48,768 nt of DNA from a bacterium (GTDB lineage: Bacteria > SZUA-79 > Acidulodesulfobacterales > Acidulodesulfobacteraceae): NCBI GenBank assembly GCA_021806885.1, contig JAKAPT010000005.1, positions 1-48,768 on the forward strand, in the 5' to 3' direction. Shown piece by piece: positions 40,784-48,768 of the stretch. Both the position numbers and the translations under genes were made by a program. The first letter of the stretch is position 1. Each line of letters begins with the position of its first letter. The notes under the pieces are model-generated. The model was not told the origin of the DNA and made no database searches. It worked only from the letters and a program-made list of their open reading frames with translations.

Positions 40784-41818
40784 TTGGTTAAGGAAAATAG
40801 TTTCATAGGAATAACAATGGGGGATCCCGGCGGCATAGGCCCCGAGATTACCGTAAAATCCTCGCTTCATCTCGTTAAATCCGGAAGCCCCATAAGACCT
40901 GTCATAATCGGCTCCCAGGAATGCGTATCCGGCGTCTTAAAAAGCCTTAATTCAAAAACCGGGCTAAACGTAATTGATTTGAATTCTTTCTCCGAGGCAC
41001 GGTATAATCCTGCCCTCCTTAATATTATAGATACTTCGAAAGAATCGTACAGGCACGTAAAATCTGGAAAGATTAACCCCCGCTACGCGAAAGACACGGA
41101 GTCCTTCATTTCCACCGCCGTGGACCTATCCCTGAGGAATAAAATTGCCGGATTTGTCACGGCGCCCATTAACAAGGAGATGATGATAGAGGGAGGAGCA
41201 AGGTTCGGAGGGCACACGGAACTCCTTGGGCACCTGTTAAATTCGGAAAATTACGCCATGCTCTTTTATTCTAAAAAAATAATTACAGTGCTTGCCACTA
41301 TTCATGTTCCTTTAAGAAATGTGCCGGGGAATATTTCAAAAGGGCTTATTAAAAGAATAATCGAAATTTCTTTTAAATCCATGTCAATTGATTTCGGAGT
41401 AGGCAAACCCCGGATCGCCCTTCTTGGTTTGAACCCCCACGCCGGAGAAAATGGAAACATGGGTTCCGAGGAAAGAGATGTAATAATTCCAGCGATGAGC
41501 GAATTAAAGAAAAAAGGGATAGACGTTCACGGCCCCTATCCCTCTGATAGCTTTTACGCCCGCAGGTACAGGGATTATGACCTTGTGGTATCAATGTACC
41601 ATGATCAGGCCCTTATCCCGTTCAAACTTTTATCGTTTGACGGGGGCGCTAACGTCACCATAGGGCTTGAAGTAGTCAGGACATCCCCCGTTCACGGAAC
41701 GGCTTACGATATCGCGGGGAAAAACATCGCGAGCACAGCCAGCATGCTGGAAGCGATAAGACTTTCAAGCCGGATTTCAAAGAACAGGCGGAAACACAAA
41801 GTATGGAAAGAAAAATAA
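40784..41818 (+). CDS. pdxA: 4-hydroxythreonine-4-phosphate dehydrogenase
   Basis: 'IGITMGDPGGIGPEI', 'FVTAPINKEMM', 'FGGHTELL', 'GLNPHAGENG', 'SMYHDQALIPFKLLSFDGGANVTIGL'. TTG start in the ORF track. Confidence 0.95.
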   Translation: MVKENSFIGITMGDPGGIGPEITVKSSLHLVKSGSPIRPVIIGSQECVSGVLKSLNSKTGLNVIDLNSFSEARYNPALLNIIDTSKESYRHVKSGKINPRYAKDTESFISTAVDLSLRNKIAGFVTAPINKEMMIEGGARFGGHTELLGHLLNSENYAMLFYSKKIITVLATIHVPLRNVPGNISKGLIKRIIEISFKSMSIDFGVGKPRIALLGLNPHAGENGNMGSEERDVIIPAMSELKKKGIDVHGPYPSDSFYARRYRDYDLVVSMYHDQALIPFKLLSFDGGANVTIGLEVVRTSPVHGTAYDIAGKNIASTASMLEAIRLSSRISKNRRKHKVWKEK

Positions 41819-44610
41819 TCATAAAGGGCGCAAGGCAGCATAACCTGAAAAATATCAATATCGAGATTCCCAAAGACCGGCTTATCGTCATAACGGGCCT
41901 TTCCGGGTCGGGAAAATCTTCGCTCGCGTTCGATACGATATTCGCCGAAGGCCAGAGAAGATATCTGGAATCTTTATCCTCATACGCGAGGCAATTCATG
42001 GAACAGATGGAGAAGCCGGACGTAGATTCCATTGAAGGGCTCTCTCCCACCATTTCAATAGAACAGAAATCCGTAAGTAAAAATCCCCGTTCAACCGTCG
42101 GCACCATAACGGAAATATATGATTACCTGCGGGTTCTTTTTGCCAGGATAGGCGTTCCATATTGTTATAAATGCGGGAAAAAAATCGAGCCTAAAACCAT
42201 AGACCAGATGGTCGAGTCCGTGTTTTTTAACAACACCGGGGAGAAATTAATCGTACTGTCCCCTGTCGCGATAGGAAGGAAAGGGGAATTCAGAAGCAAA
42301 TTCGAAGATTATTTAAAGCATGGGTTTTACAGGATTTATGTTGACGGAGCGGAATACAGCCTCGAGGACAGGATTCCGCTCGACAAGAAAAAAAAGCATA
42401 ATATAGACCTTGTCATCGACAGGATAATAGTCAAAGAGGAAAATAGAAAAAGACTTTTCGACGATGTCGAACTTGCCCTGAAATTGTCCCAGGGCATTTT
42501 AAAACTAAAATATGAGGACAGGGAGGAATTTCTTACCGAAAATTCCATTTGTCTGGAATGCAATATAAGCTACGGTAAACCCGAGCCCGCTTTTTTCTCT
42601 TTTAACAGCCCCCAGGGGGCCTGTTCGTTTTGCGGAGGCCTTGGTTTCAAGGAATACTTCGATGAAGACATTATAGTGCCCGAAAAAAACCTTTCGTTAA
42701 GAGAGGGAGCAATCGCGGTTTTTATTAATTCAAGCCCGGTTTACAAAAATCAATTAATCCAGGCGCTTTCCCTGCATTACGGTTTCGATCCCTTCGTTCC
42801 GTATAAAGACCTGCCAGATAATGTCAGGAGCGCGATTTTATATGGCTCCGGGGAAGAAAAAATAAAATTTTATGACCCGATGTCGGGAAAAGAACCGTTT
42901 CACCTTAAGAAATGGGAAGGGGTAATACCCTTGCTTGAAAAAAGCATGAATTCCCCGAATTACATAATAGATCCCCGCAAGTTTATCAGCGAAAAAGCAT
43001 GCCCTGAGTGCTTCGGCTTCCGGCTGAAAAAAGAGTCCCTTGGATATAAAATCAATGGAAAATCAATAATGGACATATCGAATCTAAGCATTAAAGAATC
43101 CTTAAGATTTTTTGAAAACCTCGAGCTGGACGAATATGAGCAAAACGTAAGCTCAAGATTGATAGGGGAGATAAAGGAAAGGTTGAATTTCCTCGTAAAC
43201 GTGGGCTTAGATTACCTCACGCTCTCCAGGGCGGCCCAGACCCTTTCGGGAGGCGAATCCCAGAGGATAAGGCTTGCCTCGCAGATAGGTTCCGGTCTGA
43301 CGGGGGTTTTATATGTCCTTGATGAGCCGAGTATAGGCCTTCACATGAGGGACAACGAGCGCCTCTTGAAAACCATTATGGGCTTGAGGGACAAAGGAAA
43401 CACGCTTTTAGTGGTGGAGCATGATATGCTTACGATGCTCGAATCGGATTATATTATAGATATGGGTCCCGGCGCCGGCAAAAACGGCGGATATATCGTA
43501 GCGAGCGGAACCCCGTCGCAGATCATGAATAACAGGGATTCATTGACCGGGAAATATCTCTCGGGCAGGCTTTCCATCCCCATGCCCGAAAAGAGAAGAA
43601 CCCGGGACCGGGGCATTATTAAGATAACAGGCGCAAGGAAGAACAATCTAAAAAATATAGACGTTGAAATTCCCCTTGGTAATATTGTCTGCATTACCGG
43701 CGTATCGGGTTCGGGAAAAAGCACTCTTGCCATAGACACTTTCTATCAGGCTGTTTTTGCGTATAAAAACGGCTCCGCGAGGGATTTTATGAAATGGGGC
43801 ATAAGCGGCATTTCAAACCTTCATCTTATAGACAGGATTATAGACATAGACCAATCCCCCATAGGAAGGACTCCCCGTTCCAATCCTGCCACCTATACGG
43901 GCGTTTTCACGCTGATAAGGGATATTTTCGCCGGAACTAAAGAGGCAAGGTCGAGGGGTTACAGTCCCGGCAGGTTCAGCTTCAACGTAAAGGGGGGAAG
44001 ATGCGAGGCCTGCGGGGGGGACGGGGTGAAGAAAATAGAAATGCTTTTCATGCCCGATATTTACGTGGTGTGCGATGTGTGCAAGGGGAAGAGGTATAAC
44101 CAGCAAACCCTTGAGGTCACATATAAGAACAAGAATATATATGATGTTCTTAACATGACGGTAAAAGAGGCCCATGAATTTTTTGAAAAAATTCCTGCGC
44201 TCTCCCACAAGATAAAATTCCTGATGGACGTAGGGCTGGATTATATAAACCTGGGGCAGATAGCGACAACTCTTTCCGGAGGAGAGGCGCAGAGGATAAA
44301 GCTTTCAAAAGAACTCTCGAGGCCAGGGCAATATAAAACGCTCTACATCCTTGACGAACCTACGACAGGCCTTCATTTTGAGGATATAAAAAAACTCCTC
44401 GGCATATTAAACCTGCTTGTTGATTCCGGAAATACAGTTCTTGTCATAGAACACAACATCGATGTAATTAAATCCGCCGACTATATTATAGACATGGGGC
44501 CGGAAGGCGGAGAAGACGGTGGAAATATAGTCGCGACAGGCACCCCCGAGGAAATAATGGCCGACAAGGATTCCGTCACGGGAAGATATCTCCTTAATTC
44601 CCTTATATAA
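41803..44610 (+). CDS. uvrA: Excinuclease ABC subunit A
   Basis: 'ITGLSGSGKSSLAFDTIFAEGQRRYLESLSSYARQF', 'LSGGESQRIRLASQIGSGLTGVLYVLDEPSIGLH', 'FNVKGGRCEACGGDGV'. Confidence 0.99.
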   Translation: MERKIIIKGARQHNLKNINIEIPKDRLIVITGLSGSGKSSLAFDTIFAEGQRRYLESLSSYARQFMEQMEKPDVDSIEGLSPTISIEQKSVSKNPRSTVGTITEIYDYLRVLFARIGVPYCYKCGKKIEPKTIDQMVESVFFNNTGEKLIVLSPVAIGRKGEFRSKFEDYLKHGFYRIYVDGAEYSLEDRIPLDKKKKHNIDLVIDRIIVKEENRKRLFDDVELALKLSQGILKLKYEDREEFLTENSICLECNISYGKPEPAFFSFNSPQGACSFCGGLGFKEYFDEDIIVPEKNLSLREGAIAVFINSSPVYKNQLIQALSLHYGFDPFVPYKDLPDNVRSAILYGSGEEKIKFYDPMSGKEPFHLKKWEGVIPLLEKSMNSPNYIIDPRKFISEKACPECFGFRLKKESLGYKINGKSIMDISNLSIKESLRFFENLELDEYEQNVSSRLIGEIKERLNFLVNVGLDYLTLSRAAQTLSGGESQRIRLASQIGSGLTGVLYVLDEPSIGLHMRDNERLLKTIMGLRDKGNTLLVVEHDMLTMLESDYIIDMGPGAGKNGGYIVASGTPSQIMNNRDSLTGKYLSGRLSIPMPEKRRTRDRGIIKITGARKNNLKNIDVEIPLGNIVCITGVSGSGKSTLAIDTFYQAVFAYKNGSARDFMKWGISGISNLHLIDRIIDIDQSPIGRTPRSNPATYTGVFTLIRDIFAGTKEARSRGYSPGRFSFNVKGGRCEACGGDGVKKIEMLFMPDIYVVCDVCKGKRYNQQTLEVTYKNKNIYDVLNMTVKEAHEFFEKIPALSHKIKFLMDVGLDYINLGQIATTLSGGEAQRIKLSKELSRPGQYKTLYILDEPTTGLHFEDIKKLLGILNLLVDSGNTVLVIEHNIDVIKSADYIIDMGPEGGEDGGNIVATGTPEEIMADKDSVTGRYLLNSLI

Positions 44611-44721
44611 TCTCTTCTCAAATTATCTCAAATTATTTCATTTTATTTCATAATATTGCATATTGCAAATTCATGAATTATACTAAACCTTATGTTTCCT
44701 GTATTTATGAATTTTTAAATT

Positions 44722-44737
44722 TGGCATAGAATATGCA
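44722..44737 (+). promoter_or_regulatory. Candidate sigma54 (-24/-12) promoter upstream of the H+-ATPase gene
   Basis: TGGCATAGAATATGCA: GG-N10-GC spacing, close to TGGCAC-N5-TTGCA. Confidence 0.5.
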
Positions 44738-44816
44738 TATTCATACTTTCGTGTGTAAAATTTCCATTTATCTATTAGTTTATTTATAAATTAAATTAAA
44801 AAGGGGGAAGAGTTAA

Positions 44817-47252
44817 ATGGCAGAAAAGAAAAATATCGTTTGCGAATATGTGTGCCTGACCACGGAGCAAGCAAACCAGAAAATCGAAGTATGCGGCCTT
44901 AACTGCGTCGAAGAGGAAAAAAAGAATCCCGTCAAGGAGTTTCTCAAGAGGTTCTGGGGTCCCATTCCATGGATGCTGGAAGCCGCGGCAATACTTGAGG
45001 TCATAGCCGGGATTGCCAGTAATAAACCGGTAAAATATATCGAGGCGAGCGTAATAATCGCCCTCCTCGTATTTAACAGCATAATGTCGTTTTTGCATGA
45101 AGGAAAGGCGCAACAGGCGCTGGAGCTTTTAAAACAGAGGCTTGCCGTCAAGGCAAAGGTCATGAGGGACGACAAATGGACGATACTTGACGCCAAGTAT
45201 CTTGTCCCGGAGGACGTCGTCCATTTAAGGATGGGCGATTTTGTTCCGGCCGACATTAAAATCTTAGACAGCAACATTCAGCTCGACCAATCTGCCCTTA
45301 CGGGGGAATCCCTTCCGGTTGAGGCAGAGGCCGGTACCGTCGCCTATTCCGGTTCAGTGGTAAAAAGGGGAGAGGCGACAGGAATAGTTGTCGGAACAGG
45401 TAAAAACAGCTTTTTTGGGAAGACCGCCGAACTCGTGAAGATTGCGAAAACCAAGAGCAATCTTTCTAAGATGATTTTCAAGATCGTTAAATACCTTATG
45501 GCCATAGATTTTGTCCTTCTGGCTTTCTTCCTGGTTTACGGTATTTTCTTTCACTTTCCTATCATCGATACAATCGTTTTCATATTGGTCATACTGATAG
45601 CGGCTATTCCCATAGCGCTGCCGGCGACGTACACCCTTTCGACCGCCCTTGGCGCCGTCGAGCTTTCCAAAAAGGGCGTTTTGACGACCAAGCTTTCGGC
45701 AATAGAGGAATCCGCTTCTATGACAATTCTCTGCTCCGATAAGACGGGCACGCTTACCGCGAACAAGGTCATACTGGAGGACGTTACCCCGGTTGAAGGG
45801 CATTCAAAAGAAGAACTATTGAAATACGCCGTAATGGCAAGCGACTCAAGGAGTCAGGATGCCCTTGATGACGCAATCTTCAAGGTTTCTGAACCTTTAA
45901 ACATAAAAGAGGAAGGAACCAGGGTTTCCTTCACGCCGTTCGATCCAGCGACAAAAAGAACGGAAAGCAAATACAACGTAAACGGTCAGGAAGTCCAGGT
46001 TTTCAAAGGCCAGCCCAAGACCATCTGGGGGCTTACCCAGGGAGGGAAAGACGCCGGGTATAAGCACGAAGACATAGAAAGAAGCTTGGCGACCAAAGGC
46101 GAAAGGGTTCTTGCCGTCGCAAACAAGAAAGGAGATAAATTCGAGTTTTTAGGGTTTCTTGGATATATGGACCCGGAAAGGGAAGACTCAAAGCCCCTCG
46201 TTCACGAGCTGCGTAAACTCGGCGTGCGTACGATCATGCTTACCGGCGATACCGCCATTACGGCAAGAACAATAGCAAACAGGCTTGACATCGGTGACAG
46301 GGTATGCGAGAGGAAAGAACTTATCGAGCTTAGCAAAACAAAGGCGGGCGAAAAGAAGCTCGCGGATTACGACGTATTCGGCGGAATCTATCCCGAAGAC
46401 AAATACGCGATTGTCAAGGCATTGCAGGACGACGATTATATTGTAGGAATGACCGGCGACGGCGTTAACGATTCCCCGGCGTTAAAACAAGCCGAGGTTG
46501 GAATAGCGGTTTCAGGTTCTACCGACGTCGCTAAGGCCGCGGCCAGCGTTGTTCTTACTGACCCCGGGCTTTCCGATATCGTGTCAGCCGTTAAGACAAG
46601 CAGGGAGATATTCCAGAGGATGGCCACATGGGTTCTAAACAAGATAGCTAAAACCATAGAGATTTCTTTCTTTACCGTTCTCGGAGTCGTCCTCATGAAC
46701 TTTATATACCACAAGGATCCGGCCCATTCGTTCGTTATAACGCCGCTCCTCGTTATTCTCCTTCTTTTTACAAACGACTTCGTAACGATGTCCATTTCAA
46801 CGGATAACGTGAAATACTCCATGAAGCCGAACGACTGGAAGATAAAGAACATGATCATGGGCTCCGTTCCCATGGGCGTATTCCAGCTTATTTTTTCATT
46901 TGGCGCCCTTGTGCTGCTTATGCATTATAATTATCCGTTAGGAAAGATCCAGACCATAGTATTTTTAATAATGGTCTTTACGGGCCAGGCAGTTCTGTAT
47001 TTAGTCAGGACGGGAGGATTATTCTTTAAATCCATGCCCTCGAAGTACATGTTGATTGCCACCATAGGGGATTTTATTCTGGTTTCCCTGCTTGCGCTTC
47101 ACGGGGTTCCGTCACCCACCGGAGGCATGCCTTTAATGACCGCTATTTCGGTAAGGGACCTTTTCTGGCTGCTCGGCTTCGGGGTGATTTTCATATTCCT
47201 TGCGGACTTCGCGAAGATCTGGATATTCAAGAAGTTTGACGTCAGGCCGTAA
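44817..47252 (+). CDS. Plasma-membrane-type P-type H+-ATPase (P3A, PMA-like)
   Basis: 'FLKRFWGPIPWMLEAAAILEVIAG', 'DQSALTGESLPVE', 'CSDKTGTLTANKV', 'GMTGDGVNDSPALKQAEVGIAVSGSTDVAKAAASVVLT', 'LFTNDFVTMSISTDNV'. Confidence 0.95.
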   Translation: MAEKKNIVCEYVCLTTEQANQKIEVCGLNCVEEEKKNPVKEFLKRFWGPIPWMLEAAAILEVIAGIASNKPVKYIEASVIIALLVFNSIMSFLHEGKAQQALELLKQRLAVKAKVMRDDKWTILDAKYLVPEDVVHLRMGDFVPADIKILDSNIQLDQSALTGESLPVEAEAGTVAYSGSVVKRGEATGIVVGTGKNSFFGKTAELVKIAKTKSNLSKMIFKIVKYLMAIDFVLLAFFLVYGIFFHFPIIDTIVFILVILIAAIPIALPATYTLSTALGAVELSKKGVLTTKLSAIEESASMTILCSDKTGTLTANKVILEDVTPVEGHSKEELLKYAVMASDSRSQDALDDAIFKVSEPLNIKEEGTRVSFTPFDPATKRTESKYNVNGQEVQVFKGQPKTIWGLTQGGKDAGYKHEDIERSLATKGERVLAVANKKGDKFEFLGFLGYMDPEREDSKPLVHELRKLGVRTIMLTGDTAITARTIANRLDIGDRVCERKELIELSKTKAGEKKLADYDVFGGIYPEDKYAIVKALQDDDYIVGMTGDGVNDSPALKQAEVGIAVSGSTDVAKAAASVVLTDPGLSDIVSAVKTSREIFQRMATWVLNKIAKTIEISFFTVLGVVLMNFIYHKDPAHSFVITPLLVILLLFTNDFVTMSISTDNVKYSMKPNDWKIKNMIMGSVPMGVFQLIFSFGALVLLMHYNYPLGKIQTIVFLIMVFTGQAVLYLVRTGGLFFKSMPSKYMLIATIGDFILVSLLALHGVPSPTGGMPLMTAISVRDLFWLLGFGVIFIFLADFAKIWIFKKFDVRP

Positions 47253-47280
47253 AATCGAAAAAAAAGTGTCAGCATTTACG

Positions 47281-47316
47281 AAAAAGAGGGCAGAATTTAA
47301 ATTCTGCCCTCTTTTT
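47281..47316. terminator. Bidirectional intrinsic terminator between the convergent H+-ATPase and bEBP genes
   Basis: Perfect 36-nt palindrome AAAAAGAGGGCAGAATTT/AAATTCTGCCCTCTTTTT. Confidence 0.93.
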
Positions 47317-47373
47317 CTTTATTTGGCGATGATTTCCGTCCGCATTTTTAAACAAGGAGATAAAGGGGAAGGC

Positions 47374-48453
47374 CTACCGGAGTTTTTCGTATATGTCGTA
47401 TTGCTTCAACTTTCTCCAGAGGGTGGAATATGATATATCGAGGATCCTGCATGCCTCGCTTCTTTTGTACCGTGCCTTTTTGAGGGCGTGCATAATCCGG
47501 TTTTTTTCGGAAGTGATATCGAAAATATCTTCGTTTGAGCTCCGCAGCGTCTCGGTGAACTGCGCTGAACCCTGCTTTGGTTCGGTTCCAAATCTGTTCT
47601 GGCCGGAATTATTTTTTTCGTTTCTTACGAGATAAGGCTGGTAAGGGGTCCTTAAGCCCTGGGACTGGGGCCGGACCAGGGATATTTTCGGTCCCGGATT
47701 TATGCCACACTCCGTTAGCGAACTGACCTTTTTGAATCCCTCCCTGTTAAGTATCTGTATTCTGTCAAGGGCGGACGTCAACTCCCTTATGTTGCCGTGC
47801 CATGGATATTCCAGACATTCGTTAATGAACCTGCTGCCGCATGAAATATCCAGCCTTTCCAGGTAATTTTTTATAAAGTACTTTATGAAATTGGGTCTTT
47901 CCCTTAAAGGAGGGACATTTACCTTTATGGTAGAAATCCTGTAGTAAAAATCCTCCCTCATAAACCCATCCCTTATTTTTTCCTGCAGACAGGAGTTTGT
48001 GGAGAAAGCGGTCCAGAGGTCAAGGGCCTCGGATATAGTGCTTCCCACTTTTTCGCAGACGCGGTAATCCAGGAAATAAAGGAGCTTTGACTGGTCTTCG
48101 GTTGTAAGGGTATCCACGTCGTCAAAGAACAAAGCGCCGTTATTTGCCGCCTGCGCCTTTCCCTCGGTTGTTTCGACGGCGCCTGTAAACGCTCCCTTAA
48201 GATGTCCGCATAAAACGGACTGGAAAAGGTCTCCCGATAAGTTAAAACACGAAACGGTTATTAAAGGCCTTTTTTCGAACAACTTTTTTGACACGAGGTT
48301 AATAAGAGTGGTTTTCCCGGTCCCCGTTTCACCCTGAATGAGAATGTTTATCTTCTTGTGGGCGGCCCTTTCTATCGTCCTTAAGCACTTTCCAATTTCG
48401 GAATTAGGAAATTGCAGAACATATCGTTCTATCAGCTCGTTTTGCAGATTCAT
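47374..48453 (-). CDS. Sigma54-dependent enhancer-binding protein without N-terminal regulatory domain (PspF-like layout)
   Basis: AAA+ 'GETGTGKTTL', 'GHLKGAFTGA', 'GALFFDDVDTL', 'MREDFYYRIS', 'YPWHGNIRELTSALDR', C-terminal Fis-type HTH 'RSEACRILDISYSTLWRKLKQYDI'. Confidence 0.93.
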   Translation of the reverse strand: MNLQNELIERYVLQFPNSEIGKCLRTIERAAHKKINILIQGETGTGKTTLINLVSKKLFEKRPLITVSCFNLSGDLFQSVLCGHLKGAFTGAVETTEGKAQAANNGALFFDDVDTLTTEDQSKLLYFLDYRVCEKVGSTISEALDLWTAFSTNSCLQEKIRDGFMREDFYYRISTIKVNVPPLRERPNFIKYFIKNYLERLDISCGSRFINECLEYPWHGNIRELTSALDRIQILNREGFKKVSSLTECGINPGPKISLVRPQSQGLRTPYQPYLVRNEKNNSGQNRFGTEPKQGSAQFTETLRSSNEDIFDITSEKNRIMHALKKARYKRSEACRILDISYSTLWRKLKQYDIYEKLR

Positions 48454-48650
48454 TTTATTAAATAAAACGCCTTTTTGTTTTTTAAATTTATTATTATTAT
48501 TCCAGATTCGAAGATAAAAATCAAATATTAATTTTTAAATAAGGGTAGACAGGTATGAATTTAAAAATTCCGCGCGATATGATATTATAAAACATTATTT
48601 AATCCATCCTCTTGAATTAAATATATTTTGATACCGAGGAGAAAAGCAAG

Positions 48651-48768
48651 GTGGGCTTCCTTAAAAGTTTTTTGGGGGTTTCTTTCAGGATTAAGCTGGT
48701 CGGGCTTTTTATTTTCTTTACATTCCTTTGCGGGATTGCCATTTTATACTTTGTTTTCTCGATTTACT
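48651..48768 (+). CDS. N-terminus of a membrane protein (3' partial; possibly a sensor kinase or chemoreceptor)
   Basis: GTG start with GAGGAG Shine-Dalgarno; (M)GFLKSFLGVSFRIKLVGLFIFFTFLCGIAILYFVFSIY: a cytoplasmic stub followed by a TM helix, open to the window edge. Confidence 0.5.
   Translation, partial: MGFLKSFLGVSFRIKLVGLFIFFTFLCGIAILYFVFSIY

Noticed and set aside
47200-47433. ORF 47200..47433 (+)
   Set aside because: Overlaps the H+-ATPase 3' end out of frame and runs through the perfect terminator palindrome.

Overview
This 48.8 kb window is a mostly housekeeping chromosomal segment from a moderately AT-rich bacterium. The P-type H+-ATPase, the DsrE-family protein and a BcrA/HgdC-type activase fit an anaerobic or microaerobic, possibly acid-tolerant lineage, but that is inference. 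Left to right: the tail of a type IV pilus alignment operon; a DHA2 exporter operon; tRNA-Arg(CCG); phosphohexomutase; eno; a ferredoxin; a LOG-family gene; dcd; an ABC-2 exporter pair; groES-groEL with a CIRCE element; a two-domain CoA-dehydratase activase; a Fur/PerR regulator; an operon with a DHA2 exporter and a divergent IorA/IorB-like pair; aspS; an alpha/beta hydrolase; uppS; an MFS transporter; a DsrE-like protein; trxB; an APC permease; trpS; nadA; glyQ-glyS; ppdK; mfd; two SurA/PpiC foldases; pdxA; uvrA; a PMA-type H+-ATPase; and a sigma54 enhancer-binding protein. No rRNA, prophage, IS element or multi-repeat CRISPR array was seen. The most interesting signals are: (1) an IorAB-like pair that keeps its ferredoxin domain but appears to have lost the TPP and Gly-rich catalytic motifs, in an operon with an exporter; (2) a sigma54-type -24/-12 promoter with 10-bp-periodic upstream repeats in front of the H+-ATPase, with a stand-alone bEBP next door; (3) a hairpin-dense intergenic element followed by a solitary Cas12a-repeat-like hairpin directly abutting a start codon; (4) a probable ATT start codon for glyQ; and (5) PilO-PilP and GspL-like PilM-PilN fusions. 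All assignments come from motif reading only; no searches were run.
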